62,826 nucleotides of DNA, taken from assembly GCA_017961575.1 (NCBI GenBank), contig JAGCXA010000004.1, positions 1-62,826 of the forward strand, read 5' to 3'. Positions 1 to 8,840 of the stretch are shown here, one piece after another (positions within the stretch are counted from its first letter, which is position 1; every line of letters begins with the position of its first letter). This DNA comes from Clostridia bacterium (lineage in GTDB: Bacteria > Bacillota > Clostridia > Oscillospirales > CAG-272). The position numbers and the translations under genes are program-made. The notes beneath the pieces are model-generated. The model made no database searches, was not told the origin of the DNA, and worked only from the letters and a program-made list of their open reading frames with translations.

Positions 1-852
1 CTGATCGGCGACGTTGTCGCCGGTGAGCCCGAGGAACGTTCTGCCCGCCAGTTCGTACGCGGCGTTCACGTTGAGACCGGCGTCGGCGAGGAGCGCTTCC
101 AGATCGGGGATCATCGAGGAGACCAGGTCGGTCCCGCTGTGCTTTTCAAGTTCGGTTTTCAGTTTCTCGAAAGTGCCTGCCCCGGCAAGTTCGTCGATCA
201 ACTCGGCGACCGTCTTGTCGCCCGAATTTTTCAGCGTGTTCAGCGTGGCGAGCACGACGTCGAAGATCGCGTCGGAGCTTACGGTGATCTTGTAGCCCGA
301 TTTGGTCTTCTTGATAACGACGAGCTCGGCGGAGGCGGCGTTGATCTTCGCGGCGAGTTTGTCGACGTCGACGAGCGCGAGGATCTGATCGATGAGGGTG
401 GAGAAATCCCCGTCCTCATCCTTCAATCTCGAACCGAACGAGGACTTCGCGAGATCCTCGTCGATGAAATCGACGTCGGCTTCGGTCTTGCCGTCCTCGG
501 TCGAGAGCGAAGCGAACACCTCGTTGTCGAAGAACAGCTCGTAAGTACCCGCATTGCCGTCGGCGGTGCCGGTAGCCACAGCCTGGAACTTTCCGTTGTT
601 GAAGTTCAGGGTGAGCGAAATATCGACGTCGTTTCTCGTCCCGTCCTTTTCGGTCGAGAATCCCTTGACCGAACCGGTCGCGACGACGCCGCCGTTCCGG
701 AGCGCCTCAACGCCCTTGATGAACCCGGCGATCGCGGTCTCACGCTCTTCGGGGTCCGTGACCTCTTTCTCCTTCTTGCCGCATCCCGTAAACAGGAACG
801 AGGATACGACGAGAATCAGGCAAAGCAAAAATGCAAGCAGTCTCTTTTTCAT
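1..852 (-). CDS. Putative secreted lipoprotein of unknown function (C-terminus cut by window edge)
   Basis: The gene is read from the ATG at 852 and stays open to base 1, so at least 284 residues are present and the end is missing. The N-terminus is a classic lipoprotein signal: MKKR, a hydrophobic stretch, then the lipobox FTGC with Cys24, followed by a charged linker (GKKEKEVTDPEERE). The mature part is hydrophilic with no motif I recognise, including a stretch like VVIKKTKSGYKITVSSDAIFD that could be a beta-rich extracytoplasmic domain. A ribosome site (AGAAGGAG) and a perfect consensus promoter lie upstream. It probably sits on the outer face of the membrane; the function cannot be assigned. 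Confidence 0.8.
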   Translation of the reverse strand, partial: MKKRLLAFLLCLILVVSSFLFTGCGKKEKEVTDPEERETAIAGFIKGVEALRNGGVVATGSVKGFSTEKDGTRNDVDISLTLNFNNGKFQAVATGTADGNAGTYELFFDNEVFASLSTEDGKTEADVDFIDEDLAKSSFGSRLKDEDGDFSTLIDQILALVDVDKLAAKINAASAELVVIKKTKSGYKITVSSDAIFDVVLATLNTLKNSGDKTVAELIDELAGAGTFEKLKTELEKHSGTDLVSSMIPDLEALLADAGLNVNAAYELAGRTFLGLTGDNVADQ

Positions 853-910
853 TGCGGTTTCATTCTCCTTCTATGTAGTCAAAGATTTGCCGACGTTTTC
901 GGCATTCATT

Positions 911-939
911 ATTATAGCACCGCGAACCCGGATTGTCAA
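911..939 (-). promoter_or_regulatory. Sigma-A promoter of the lipoprotein gene
   Basis: The minus strand carries TTGACA (934-939) and TATAAT (911-916) with exactly 17 bases between, a perfect consensus. A small hairpin, TGCCG/CGGCA (888-904), begins at about the predicted +1. Confidence 0.85.
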
Positions 940-966
940 GTCCGCCGTTCTCTTCCCGCGACGGGA

Positions 967-1710
967 TCAGAGCGGTTTCTTCACGATCCGCGCGTAAGCG
1001 CGGGGGTATTCCGGCGGGGTATGCCGGATCTTGTCGACGACCGCGACGGCGCGTGTGACCGTCTCGGTCCCGCCGTCCGAGAGCGTCCCGGACACGATCT
1101 CCCGGAGTTTTCCGCCGAGCATCGGGATCGCCGTTTTCGCCTCTTCGGTCTCGCGTTCCGCCGCCTGCCCCTTCATCGCGAGGAAAACGCCGCCGACTGA
1201 AACGAAAGGCAGACAGAGTTCCGAGAGGATCCGCAGGGGCGCGACGGCGCGCGCCGTCACGGCGTCAAACGATTCACGGAGCGCGTTCCCCGGGGCGGCG
1301 AGGGTCTCCGCCCGTCCGACGGCGGTCGAAAGATTCGCAAGTCCGAGGGACGAAGCGCACTCCGACACGAAACGCACCTTCTTCTCGGTCGCGTCGAGCG
1401 CGGTGACCGAGAGGTCGGGGCGAAGGATCGCCAGAACGACCGAAGGGAATCCCGCGCCGCACCCGACGTCGAGGATCTTTCCCTTCCGGGGCAGAAGCGG
1501 GATCAGCGCCGCGCAGTCGGCGAAGTGTTTGAACGCGATCTCTTTGGGATCCGTAACGGCGGTCAGATTGAACTTTTCGTTGGTTTCGACGAGCCGGGCG
1601 GCGAAGGCGGAAAGACAGGCGGTCTTGTCCCCGTCGAGGAGGGCGTCGAGACGGTTTTCACGAAAGACCCGGATCACCTCGTCGGAGAACGCCGCGGAGT
1701 CGAAGGTCAC
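967..1710 (-). CDS. rsmG: 16S rRNA (guanine-527-N7)-methyltransferase RsmG (GidB)
   Basis: The 247-residue protein matches RsmG/GidB in length and in its SAM-binding core: the motif ILDVGCGAGFPSVVLAI near residue 80 and the acidic strand-2 end SVTALDATEKKVRFV, followed by the family segment with VGRAE. RsmG methylates N7 of G527 in 16S rRNA, and its loss gives low-level streptomycin resistance in other bacteria. The start codon is GTG at 1710, which overlaps the stop codon of the upstream BAX-inhibitor gene (GTGA), so the two are probably translationally coupled. An AAGGAG site lies just upstream. The usual partners mnmG/mnmE are not adjacent here. Confidence 0.95.
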   Translation of the reverse strand: MTFDSAAFSDEVIRVFRENRLDALLDGDKTACLSAFAARLVETNEKFNLTAVTDPKEIAFKHFADCAALIPLLPRKGKILDVGCGAGFPSVVLAILRPDLSVTALDATEKKVRFVSECASSLGLANLSTAVGRAETLAAPGNALRESFDAVTARAVAPLRILSELCLPFVSVGGVFLAMKGQAAERETEEAKTAIPMLGGKLREIVSGTLSDGGTETVTRAVAVVDKIRHTPPEYPRAYARIVKKPL

Positions 1711-2447
1711 TTCCGGCTTCTCCTTCCCATGATCGAAAGCAGACGGATGAACAGGTTGATGATATCAAGATAGAGCGCGCACGCCGAGTCGACGGCGGCG
1801 TCGACCGTCCGGTAGCGTTTCTGCGCGATCGCCCAGTCGTAGCCGATATAGAGCGAGAAGACCACCACGACGACCCAGTCGATCAGAAGGAAGAGCGAGT
1901 CGTTGAACACGCCGGTCGCGAGCGCAACGAACGTAAAGATCAGTTGAAAGACGATCACGATCAGAAGCGTGATCCCGAGCGCGCGCCCCATCGAGAGGAA
2001 GAGCCGCGGGAATACGAGCGAGAGCAGCATCATCGTGAGCGTCACCGCCGCGGTCATCAGGAAAACCGACGTGATCAGATAGGGTTCGTACCCGACGAGG
2101 AAGAGCGACAGCATAAATCCGAGCGGCAGCACCACCAGATTATAGCCGATGAAACTGACGACGGCGCTGCGCGAGCGGGTCATCAGCACGCCGACGAGGG
2201 CGAACACGAGATAGCCGACGAGGATCGGGATCGGGTTCCATTCCTCGATCACGGAACGGGTGAAGAAACAGATCAGGGCGTTGGCGAGGAATCCCCAGAA
2301 GAGGACGCCCCCGAGGATCAGGTTGTATTTGACGACCGAGATGCCGCCGGCGTCGCCGTCGGCTTCCCGCACGCGCCCTCCGCCGAAGGCGCCGTACTTT
2401 TTCTCCGACGAAAGCGATTCGTTTTCGTCGTATTGGTTGTTGTTCAT
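1707..2447 (-). CDS. BAX inhibitor-1/YccA family membrane protein
   Basis: From the ATG at 2447 (preceded by GGAAAGGAG) the product is 246 residues. A polar N-terminus of about 35 residues is followed by about seven hydrophobic segments, and the C-terminal signature GYDWAIAQ then LYLDIINLFIRLL is typical of the Bax-inhibitor-1 family (bacterial YetJ/YccA type). Members act as pH-sensitive calcium leak channels in the cytoplasmic membrane; the physiological role here is unknown. An in-frame start at 2525 is rejected because it would lie upstream of the promoter -10. The gene overlaps rsmG by four bases and is the first gene of that pair. Confidence 0.9.
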   Translation of the reverse strand: MNNNQYDENESLSSEKKYGAFGGGRVREADGDAGGISVVKYNLILGGVLFWGFLANALICFFTRSVIEEWNPIPILVGYLVFALVGVLMTRSRSAVVSFIGYNLVVLPLGFMLSLFLVGYEPYLITSVFLMTAAVTLTMMLLSLVFPRLFLSMGRALGITLLIVIVFQLIFTFVALATGVFNDSLFLLIDWVVVVVFSLYIGYDWAIAQKRYRTVDAAVDSACALYLDIINLFIRLLSIMGRRSRK

Positions 2448-2496
2448 ACGCTTCTCCTTTCCGCCCCGCGCGGGGCGAGGGGTTTCGTTACGCTTT

Positions 2497-2525
2497 ATTG
2501 TACCACGCTTCGGGGAAAAAATCAA
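2497..2525 (-). promoter_or_regulatory. Sigma-A promoter of the BAX inhibitor/rsmG pair
   Basis: TTGATT (2520-2525) and TACAAT (2497-2502) on the minus strand, with 17 bases between. A perfect leader hairpin CGCCCC-gcgc-GGGGCG (2462-2477) follows about 13 bases after the expected +1 and ends just before the ribosome site. Confidence 0.75.
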
Positions 2526-2615
2526 TCGTCCCGACCGAAATCGCGCCGCTTCCCCGTTCTTTTTTCGCGCGGCGACCCGGCTTTGTCTTTTTTTTCACAA
2601 TTTTGCGGCGTCCCC

Positions 2616-2644
2616 TTGACGAAGTCACCGGAATGTGGTATATT
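2616..2644 (+). promoter_or_regulatory. Sigma-A promoter of pgk-tpiA
   Basis: TTGACG (2616-2621), 17-base spacer, TATATT (2639-2644). The predicted transcript starts near 2651, which rules out any pgk start codon upstream of 2650. Confidence 0.85.
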
Positions 2645-2697
2645 ATTATGGAATGTTTGAAAAATCCCAACTCAATATCCGAAAAGGAGATACGAAA

Positions 2698-3900
2698 ATG
2701 GCAACCTACAACAAGAAAACCGTTGAAGACGTTGACGTCAAGGGCAAGCGCGTGCTCGTCCGCTGCGACTTCAACGTCCCGCAGAAGGACGGGGTCATCA
2801 CCTCGGACAAGCGGATCGTCGAGGCGCTTCCCACCATCAAGTACCTGATGGGTCAGGGCGCGAAGGTCATCCTCTGCTCCCATATGGGCAAGCCGAAGGG
2901 GGAGGTCAACCCGAAATACAGTCTGTCCGCCGTCGCCGTCCGGCTCTCCGAACTGCTCGGCGTGAAGGTCGCGCTCGCCGCCGACACGATCGGTCCCGAC
3001 GCGAAGGCGAAAGCCGCCGCGCTGAAAGACGGAGAGGTCATCCTGCTTGAAAACACCCGGTTCGATCCCCGCGAGGAGAAGAACGACGATTCCTTCGTCA
3101 AGGAACTCGCCTCGCTTGCCGACGTGTACGTTTCCGACGCCTTCGGCGCCGTGCACCGCGCGCACGCCTCGACCGCCGGCGTGGCGAAGTACCTGCCCGC
3201 CGTCTGCGGCTACCTGATCCAGAAAGAGATCTCGGTGATGGGCAAGGCGCTGACCGATCCCGCCCGTCCGTTCGTCGCCATCCTCGGCGGCGCGAAGGTC
3301 TCGGATAAACTGAACGTCATCGACAACCTGCTCGGCAAGGTCGACACCCTCATCATCGGCGGCGGTATGGCGTACACCTTCCTCGCCGCGAAGGGCTACG
3401 GCGTCGGCAAATCGCTGCTCGACTCCGAGAAGATCGACTACTGCCGTACCATGATGGAGAAAGCCGAGAAGAACGGCGTGAAACTCCTGCTCCCGATCGA
3501 CACCACGATCGCCGCGTCCTTCCCCGATCCGATCGACGCCGCGGTTGAGGTCGAGTTCGTCGACTCCGACAAGATCCCCGCCGACAAGATGGGGCTGGAC
3601 ATCGGGCCGAAGACCGCCGCGCTCTACGCCGAGGCGGTGAAGGCGGCGAAAACGGTCGTCTGGAACGGGCCGATGGGCGTGTTCGAGAACCCGATCCTCG
3701 CCAAGGGCACGATCGCGGTGGCGAAGGCGCTCGCGGAATCCGAGGCGATCACCATCGTCGGCGGCGGCGACTCCGCCGCGGCTTGCGAACAGCTCGGTTT
3801 CGCCGACAAGATCACCCACATCTCGACCGGCGGCGGCGCTTCGCTCGAATTCCTGGAAGGAAAGGATCTTCCCGGAATCTCTTGCTTACTTGACAAATAA
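2698..3900 (+). CDS. pgk: Phosphoglycerate kinase
   Basis: The 400-residue product is a complete phosphoglycerate kinase. It shows the N-terminal substrate motif [16 protein letters not shown], the basic patch region with [26 protein letters not shown], the hinge GGAKVSDKL and the C-terminal nucleotide-binding [10 protein letters not shown] and VGGGDSAAA. It transfers phosphate between 1,3-bisphosphoglycerate and ADP in glycolysis, in the cytoplasm. The ATG at 2698 has a good AAAAGGAGA site; an upstream in-frame ATG at 2635 lies before the promoter -10 and is rejected. tpiA follows after 67 bases, separated by a hairpin that may reduce read-through. Confidence 0.98.
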   Translation: MATYNKKTVEDVDVKGKRVLVRCDFNVPQKDGVITSDKRIVEALPTIKYLMGQGAKVILCSHMGKPKGEVNPKYSLSAVAVRLSELLGVKVALAADTIGPDAKAKAAALKDGEVILLENTRFDPREEKNDDSFVKELASLADVYVSDAFGAVHRAHASTAGVAKYLPAVCGYLIQKEISVMGKALTDPARPFVAILGGAKVSDKLNVIDNLLGKVDTLIIGGGMAYTFLAAKGYGVGKSLLDSEKIDYCRTMMEKAEKNGVKLLLPIDTTIAASFPDPIDAAVEVEFVDSDKIPADKMGLDIGPKTAALYAEAVKAAKTVVWNGPMGVFENPILAKGTIAVAKALAESEAITIVGGGDSAAACEQLGFADKITHISTGGGASLEFLEGKDLPGISCLLDK

Positions 3901-3914
3901 TTAAAAACGAAGAA

Positions 3915-3937
3915 CGCCGGACGCGACCCGTCCGGCG
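3915..3937 (+). terminator. Hairpin between pgk and tpiA (possible attenuating terminator)
   Basis: CGCCGGACG (3915-3923) pairs with CGTCCGGCG (3929-3937) and is followed by ATTTTCCC. The T run is short, so partial termination or 3-prime end protection of pgk mRNA is more likely than a full stop. Confidence 0.5.
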
Positions 3938-3967
3938 ATTTTCCCGAAAAGAAAGGTGTAAACAACA

Positions 3968-4726
3968 ATGAGAAAAACGGTTATCGCCGGAAACTGGAAA
4001 ATGAATATGACGCCGAAGGCGGCGGGCGAGTTCATCCACGCCCTCGCGCCGATGGTGAAGGGCAAGGACAAGTGCGACGTCGTGCTTTGCGTCCCGTTCG
4101 TCGACATTGCCGTCGCGGCGGAAGCGGCGAAGGGAACGAATATCAAGATCGGCGCGCAGAACGTCCATTTTGAGGCGAAGGGCGCCTTCACCGGGGAGAT
4201 CGCGGCGGATATGCTGCTTGAAGCCGGCGCGGAATACGTCATCATCGGGCACAGCGAACGGCGTCAGTACTTCGGCGAGACCGACGAGACGGTCAACCTC
4301 CGCACGAAAGCGGCGCTCGCCGCCGGCTTGAAAGTCATCCTCTGCCTCGGCGAAGTGAAAGAACAGCGGCTGTCCGGCATCACCGACGAGGTGGTCGCGA
4401 TGCAGACGAAACTCGACCTTGCCGGAATCTCCGAAGAGCAACTGAAAAACGTCATCATCGCCTACGAGCCGGTCTGGGCGATCGGGACGGGGCTGACAGC
4501 CACGCCCGAGCAAGCCGACGAGACCTGCGGCGTGATCCGCAAAACGGTCGCCGCGATCTACTCAAAGAAAGCCGCCGACGAGATCACGATCCAGTACGGC
4601 GGGTCGATGAACGACGGCAACGCCGCCGAACTTTTGGCGAAAGCCAACGTGGACGGGGGGCTGATCGGCGGAGCGTCGCTGAAAACCGACAAGTTCACCG
4701 CAATCGTCGACGCGGCGAACGCTTAA
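3968..4726 (+). CDS. tpiA: Triosephosphate isomerase
   Basis: The 252-residue protein has the full triosephosphate isomerase signature set: AGNWKMN at the N-terminus (substrate Asn and Lys), the electrophilic His in IIGHSERR, the catalytic Glu in AYEPVWAIGTG, the flexible loop 6 segment after it, and the phosphate-binding QYGGSMN and GLIGGASL. It interconverts dihydroxyacetone phosphate and glyceraldehyde 3-phosphate. It is the second gene of the pgk operon, with ribosome site AGAAAGGTG, and is closed by the bidirectional terminator at 4760-4789. Phosphoglycerate mutase and enolase genes, often next in Clostridia, are absent here. Confidence 0.98.
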   Translation: MRKTVIAGNWKMNMTPKAAGEFIHALAPMVKGKDKCDVVLCVPFVDIAVAAEAAKGTNIKIGAQNVHFEAKGAFTGEIAADMLLEAGAEYVIIGHSERRQYFGETDETVNLRTKAALAAGLKVILCLGEVKEQRLSGITDEVVAMQTKLDLAGISEEQLKNVIIAYEPVWAIGTGLTATPEQADETCGVIRKTVAAIYSKKAADEITIQYGGSMNDGNAAELLAKANVDGGLIGGASLKTDKFTAIVDAANA

Positions 4727-4759
4727 TGTCTGCCGAATTCAGCGCAGAACGATAATACA

Positions 4760-4789
4760 AAAAGGCGCGGGAGCGATCCCGCGCCTTTT
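4760..4789. terminator. Bidirectional rho-independent terminator (tpiA / DUF1836 gene)
   Basis: A 13-base-pair perfect stem AAAAGGCGCGGGA/TCCCGCGCCTTTT with a GCGA loop, with a T-rich run on the plus side (to 4806). It sits between convergent genes and can serve both. Confidence 0.9.
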
Positions 4790-4806
4790 CAAGTCTTTTT
4801 TGTTTT

Positions 4807-5463
4807 TTACTCCGCCTTGTCGGCTTTTTTCTTCTTCTCCTGCGCCTTCTTCTCCGCCGGTTTTTTCTTCTCGGCGGGGGCGGGCGCCTCGGCGACGGAC
4901 GAGTCGCCGTCGCTTGCGCGGAAGAGCGCGATGATCCGCTCGGCGGCGATCCGCTCGGCGGTGGCGTTTAAAACAAGTCCGACCGCGACCCGGAGCAGAT
5001 CATATTCCGAACCGACGGCGTCGGTCTGCTCGATCACCGAGGCGATCCCCTCGTTGATGGCGTGCTGATCCGAAATAAAGGCGTCGTAGACCTCGCCGAT
5101 GCCGTGCCCGTCGTCGGTGAGACGCCGGATCAACTCGGAGGCGTCGGGGATGGTCAGGATCTGCTTCATCGAGCAGAGCATATAGAGCTGCGCCAGATGT
5201 TCGCGCACGTATTTCTTGCGGTCGGGGTGGGTGACCTGCCCGCTCTTCACGTAGTTGTTGATCATACTCGGGGTCAGGATCTGTCCCTCGTCCTTATCCT
5301 TCCCCTGGTTTTTCAGTTGGCGGTTGAGGTAGCCGATCACCTGATCCATATAGAGATCGATGTCGGGAAGCGTGTCCCATTCGTTCGCCTTGAACTCCCG
5401 AAACGATTTCGCCCAGCGCTGCAGTTCGGCGACGTCCTCGTAAAATTTCGCGCTTTTTTCCAT
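4807..5463 (-). CDS. DUF1836 domain-containing protein
   Basis: This 218-residue protein matches the DUF1836 family, which is largely confined to Firmicutes. Diagnostic segments are LPDIDLYMDQVIGYLNRQL near residue 35, then LTPSMINNYVKSGQV, the KKYVREHLAQLYMLCSMKQ helix and a C-terminal helical part. The SMINNYVK segment resembles the MerR-like winged-helix region that this family is thought to use, so a DNA-binding role is possible but unproven. The last 35 residues are a low-complexity Lys/Ala/Glu tail, which is unusual for the family and may be a nucleic-acid-binding or disordered extension. It is a single-gene unit with its own promoter. Confidence 0.85.
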   Translation of the reverse strand: MEKSAKFYEDVAELQRWAKSFREFKANEWDTLPDIDLYMDQVIGYLNRQLKNQGKDKDEGQILTPSMINNYVKSGQVTHPDRKKYVREHLAQLYMLCSMKQILTIPDASELIRRLTDDGHGIGEVYDAFISDQHAINEGIASVIEQTDAVGSEYDLLRVAVGLVLNATAERIAAERIIALFRASDGDSSVAEAPAPAEKKKPAEKKAQEKKKKADKAE

Positions 5464-5517
5464 TATCGTATCCTCGTTTTTCCGGAACGGAAAGACCGAT
5501 CTTCCGTTTCCTGTTTT

Positions 5518-5546
5518 ATTGTACCACGTTGCGGCGTTCTTGTCAA
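5518..5546 (-). promoter_or_regulatory. Sigma-A promoter of the DUF1836 gene
   Basis: TTGACA (5541-5546) and TACAAT (5518-5523) on the minus strand, 17-base spacer. A leader hairpin AACGGAA/TTCCGTT (5486-5508) starts about +3. Confidence 0.8.
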
Positions 5547-5700
5547 GCCGTCAGAGTAATAAAAATGAAATAATCTGTTTTTGAAAACAAGATGTGACCT
5601 TTCGCGCGCGAGTTGTTGTCAAAATGGAAGAAAGCGAGGGGCGCGCCCGACCCCCGTTTTGACCTCTTTTCACAAACTTGATAAAATCTTGTCAATTCTC

Positions 5701-5729
5701 TTGCAAGTCGGACAAGAATATGATAGAAT
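5701..5729 (+). promoter_or_regulatory. Extended -10 promoter of gap, overlapped by an inverted repeat
   Basis: TTGCAA (5701-5706), 17 bases, TAGAAT (5724-5729) with a TG at 5721-5722 making an extended -10. An inverted repeat CTTGTC (5688-5693) / GACAAG (5711-5716) brackets the -35, a possible operator. A leader hairpin AGAAAAC-gggt-GTTTTCT (5740-5757) follows the +1 directly. Confidence 0.8.
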
Positions 5730-5791
5730 AGTACCCGGTAGAAAACGGGTGTTTTCTGAAACAGTAATTTTTTTATATGGAGGAAAATAAA

Positions 5792-6805
5792 ATGTCCGTC
5801 AAAGTTGCCATTAACGGGTTCGGTCGGATCGGACGTCTGGCTTTCCGTCAGATGTTCAACGCGGAGGGGTACGAGATCGTTGCCATCAACGACCTGACCA
5901 GCCCCGACATGCTCGCCCATCTTCTGAAATACGATACCGCGCAGGGCAAGTACGCTCTCGCCGATACCGTTTCCGCCGATGAGAACAGCATCACGGTTGC
6001 CGGGAAGAAGATCCGCATCTACGCCGAGAAGGACGCCAACAACTGCCCTTGGGGCGAACTCGGAGTCGACGTCGTGCTCGAATGCACCGGCTTCTACACC
6101 AGCAAGGAAAAATCGATGGCGCACATCAACGCCGGCGCCAAGAAGGTCGTCATCTCGGCTCCCGCCGGTAAGGACCTCAAAACCATCGTATTCTCGGTCA
6201 ACGAGAAGACCCTGACCAAGGACGATCAGATCATTTCCGCCGCGTCCTGCACCACCAACTGCCTCGCTCCGATGGCGAAGGCGCTGAACGACTACGCTCC
6301 GATCGTGTCGGGCATCATGACCACCGTGCACGCCTACACCGGCGACCAGATGATCCTCGACGGCCCGCACCGTAAAGGCGATCTCCGCCGCGCTCGCGCC
6401 GGCGCCGCCAACATCGTTCCGAACTCCACCGGCGCCGCGAAGGCGATCGGTCTGGTTATCCCCGAACTGAACGGCAAACTGATCGGTTCGGCGCAGAGAG
6501 TTCCGGTCGTGACCGGCTCGACCACCATCCTCGTCGCCGTCATCAAGGGCAAGGACGTCACCGCCGACGGCATCAACGCCGCGATGAAAGCCGCCTCGTC
6601 CGAGTCCTTCGGCTACAACACCGACCCGATCGTCTCCTCCGACGTGATCGGGATGCGGTACGGCTCGCTCTTCGACGCGACCCAGACGATGGTCACCAAG
6701 ATCGACGACGACACCTATCAGGTGCAGGTCGTGTCGTGGTACGACAACGAGAACTCCTACACCAGCCAGATGGTCCGCACCATCAAGTATTTCGCGGAAC
6801 TCTGA
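5792..6805 (+). CDS. gap: Glyceraldehyde-3-phosphate dehydrogenase, type I (NAD-type)
   Basis: The 337-residue product is a standard GapA: NAD-binding [14 protein letters not shown] at the N-terminus, the catalytic Cys in [15 protein letters not shown], the active-site His region [10 protein letters not shown], and the C-terminal [16 protein letters not shown]. The acidic residue after the second beta strand (AINDL) suggests NAD rather than NADP use, by family knowledge. It oxidises glyceraldehyde 3-phosphate with phosphate to 1,3-bisphosphoglycerate. ATG 5792 has a GGAGG site eight bases upstream; an ATG at 5777 overlaps that site and is rejected. It is monocistronic, with a strong promoter and terminator, and lies apart from the nearby pgk-tpiA operon. 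Confidence 0.98.
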   Translation: MSVKVAINGFGRIGRLAFRQMFNAEGYEIVAINDLTSPDMLAHLLKYDTAQGKYALADTVSADENSITVAGKKIRIYAEKDANNCPWGELGVDVVLECTGFYTSKEKSMAHINAGAKKVVISAPAGKDLKTIVFSVNEKTLTKDDQIISAASCTTNCLAPMAKALNDYAPIVSGIMTTVHAYTGDQMILDGPHRKGDLRRARAGAANIVPNSTGAAKAIGLVIPELNGKLIGSAQRVPVVTGSTTILVAVIKGKDVTADGINAAMKAASSESFGYNTDPIVSSDVIGMRYGSLFDATQTMVTKIDDDTYQVQVVSWYDNENSYTSQMVRTIKYFAEL

Positions 6806-6821
6806 TTCTTGCCAAAAAAGC

Positions 6822-6851
6822 AATGTTCCCCGGCGCCAGCCGGGGAACATT
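6822..6851 (+). terminator. Rho-independent terminator of gap
   Basis: A 13-bp stem AATGTTCCCCGGC/GCCGGGGAACATT, loop GCCA, followed by TTTTTCTTTT. It belongs to a terminator-plus-promoter block that recurs at 8798-8869. Confidence 0.95.
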
Positions 6852-6865
6852 TTTTCTTTTGGGGC

Positions 6866-6894
6866 TTGCTTTTCGTCCTCCGATGCGGTATAAT
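6866..6894 (+). promoter_or_regulatory. Sigma-A promoter of the first deacetylase lipoprotein gene
   Basis: TTGCTT (6866-6871), 17 bases, TATAAT (6889-6894). The whole segment including the spacer is almost identical to 8841-8869. Confidence 0.85.
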
Positions 6895-6920
6895 GATATT
6901 GAATCGGAAAGGAGTTTCTT

Positions 6921-8765
6921 ATGAAAAGAGCGCTTTTACTTCTGTTCGTTCTGCTTCCCTGTCTGCTCCTCGCGGGATGCAACACGCAGGGGAACAAAGA
7001 TACCTGCACGGTCACCTTCTCGATCAACGGCGAGAACACGGTAGTCGAGGTCGCGAAGGGCGAGACCCCCGTCTGCCCCGCGGAGAAACTCTCATGGGAG
7101 ACGTCGGAACACTTCTATAAGGTAACGGGGTGGGACAAAGAGATCGTCCCGGCGGAGCGCGACGTCACCTATACGGCGACGGTCGGCGAATACGGGTTGA
7201 CGGTCTACGACGTTCTGTTCGTTATCGGCGGGCGTGAACTCGTCACGGTCAAGACCCACGAGGGCGAGACCCCGACGCCGCCGGAAGGATACGAAACCGA
7301 CCTGACGAAGATCGACAAGATCGGCACGTTCGCGGGTTGGGACAAACCGCTCGCGCCCGCGACCGGCAACACGGCGTACACCGCGAGTTACACCTATACG
7401 ACGCGGTACTACACCGTCAAGTTCAAGGTCGGCGACAAAGAATTCAAAGTGGAAGCCGCCGGGAATACGGTCCCCACGGTTCCCGCCGAAGCGACAAGGG
7501 AGGCCGAGGCGCTGGTCGCCAACGATATTTGCCGGCGCTTTACCGGATGGGATAAGGAGATCACGGCTGTGACGAAACACACGACGTATACCGCGGAGTT
7601 CGGCAGCACCGCCACGCTGATGCCGGCAAAGGACGGCGCGAAGGGCATTTGCACGATGACCTACGACGACGGATACTACAAGACCGCGGTCTGGGTCAAT
7701 CAGAAGAACAAACTGTATAAACTGACCGGATCGGTGATGATGGTCCCGAACTGGAGCAGAAACGAACCGGGCTTCACGCACTGGGACGGAAGTATCGAGA
7801 AATGGAGGGCGGTCTTCGCCGACGGGACGCTCGAACCGCAGAGCCACAGTATGTCGCACGAAGGCAACGCAAGATTCCCCGACGAGTCGAGTAGTCTCTG
7901 GGAAGACTGCAAATACAACAACTATCAGGAAAACTACCAGTACGAACTCGTTCAGGCGGTGAGCGAACTCAAAAAGGCGTTCCCGGACTTCGATCCCATT
8001 TGCTTCGCTCCGTCGAACAACATACTCTCGCGCAAGACCTACAAATCCGACGGGAACGGCAACCTCGTCAAGGAAAACGGCAATTACGTCCTGTTGGACG
8101 ACGGCGGCGCGACGAAGGTCGCGGAAGCGACCTACTACGCCATCCGGAAAGGGAACCGCACCACCGTTCAAACGCTCGACCCCACCCCCGACGGCAACGC
8201 CGGCGGATGGTACAACCTCGCGATCAAGGCGTTCAAGGATTACGACGAGCAGAGCCAAAAACTCTCGCAGGGCAAGAAATGGCTCGACGACGCGGTCCGC
8301 GACGGCACCTGGCTGATCGTGATGTGCCACGGCGTCGGGCAAGCGGGCGAAGTCTCGAACGGGGACATCCGCACCGAAACCATGGAGCAATTCTTCGCCT
8401 ACGCCGGAGAGTACGTGGAGTCGGGCGACCTCTGGTCGGCGACCTTCAGCGACGCGACCAAGTACATCCGCGAACGGCAGAACACGACGGTCTCGGAGCG
8501 GCTTGACGGCAACACCGTCTACGTCGAAATGAAGATCAACCGGACGACCTCCGACGGCAAATACCTGTCCGAGAGCGTATTCAACTATCCGCTGACGGTC
8601 GAGGTCCGCGTCCCCGCCGGATGGACGAAGGTCTCCTACAACCTCGCCGGCAAATCCGAAAACGCGGATACCTACGTCCGCGACGGCGCGACCTACGCGA
8701 TGGTGAACGTCGCTCCCGGCAAGGACGGGAAGACCACGCTGACGGCGGTCAACCGCCTCAACTGA
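6921..8765 (+). CDS. Surface lipoprotein: three GWDK repeats plus polysaccharide deacetylase-like (NodB/CE4) domain
   Basis: The 614-residue protein starts with a lipoprotein signal ending in LAGC (Cys20). Residues about 28-227 hold three copies of a beta-rich module ending in GWDK (near 70, 139 and 209) followed by TYTA, resembling the InlB B-repeat / Listeria-Bacteroides repeat class. A NodB-like domain follows: TYDDG (247-251) supplies the metal-binding Asp, and H309/H313 fit the H-x3-H metal motif. By family it would remove acetyl groups from a wall or extracellular polysaccharide. The later CE4 motifs are hard to see, so the substrate and even activity are uncertain. Start ATG 6921 has an AAAGGAG site. 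The next gene is a paralog with only one repeat. Confidence 0.8.
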   Translation: MKRALLLLFVLLPCLLLAGCNTQGNKDTCTVTFSINGENTVVEVAKGETPVCPAEKLSWETSEHFYKVTGWDKEIVPAERDVTYTATVGEYGLTVYDVLFVIGGRELVTVKTHEGETPTPPEGYETDLTKIDKIGTFAGWDKPLAPATGNTAYTASYTYTTRYYTVKFKVGDKEFKVEAAGNTVPTVPAEATREAEALVANDICRRFTGWDKEITAVTKHTTYTAEFGSTATLMPAKDGAKGICTMTYDDGYYKTAVWVNQKNKLYKLTGSVMMVPNWSRNEPGFTHWDGSIEKWRAVFADGTLEPQSHSMSHEGNARFPDESSSLWEDCKYNNYQENYQYELVQAVSELKKAFPDFDPICFAPSNNILSRKTYKSDGNGNLVKENGNYVLLDDGGATKVAEATYYAIRKGNRTTVQTLDPTPDGNAGGWYNLAIKAFKDYDEQSQKLSQGKKWLDDAVRDGTWLIVMCHGVGQAGEVSNGDIRTETMEQFFAYAGEYVESGDLWSATFSDATKYIRERQNTTVSERLDGNTVYVEMKINRTTSDGKYLSESVFNYPLTVEVRVPAGWTKVSYNLAGKSENADTYVRDGATYAMVNVAPGKDGKTTLTAVNRLN

Positions 8766-8797
8766 GCGTCCCTCGGACGACAGTCCGCGAATAAAGC

Positions 8798-8827
8798 AAG
8801 GTTCCCCGGCGTTTGCCAGGGAACCTT
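8798..8827 (+). terminator. Rho-independent terminator after the first deacetylase lipoprotein gene
   Basis: AAGGTTCCCCGGC pairs with GCCAGGGAACCTT (one C/A mismatch), loop GTTT, then TTTCTTTC. Relative to 6822-6851 the stem carries a compensated T-A to G-C change. Confidence 0.9.
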
Positions 8828-8840
8828 TTTCTTTCAGGGC

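Noticed and set aside
139..1200. Plus-strand open frames at the left edge (14-295, 139-1200, 554-997)
   Set aside because: They run antisense to the lipoprotein gene and rsmG, which have a signal peptide, a promoter and family motifs on the minus strand.
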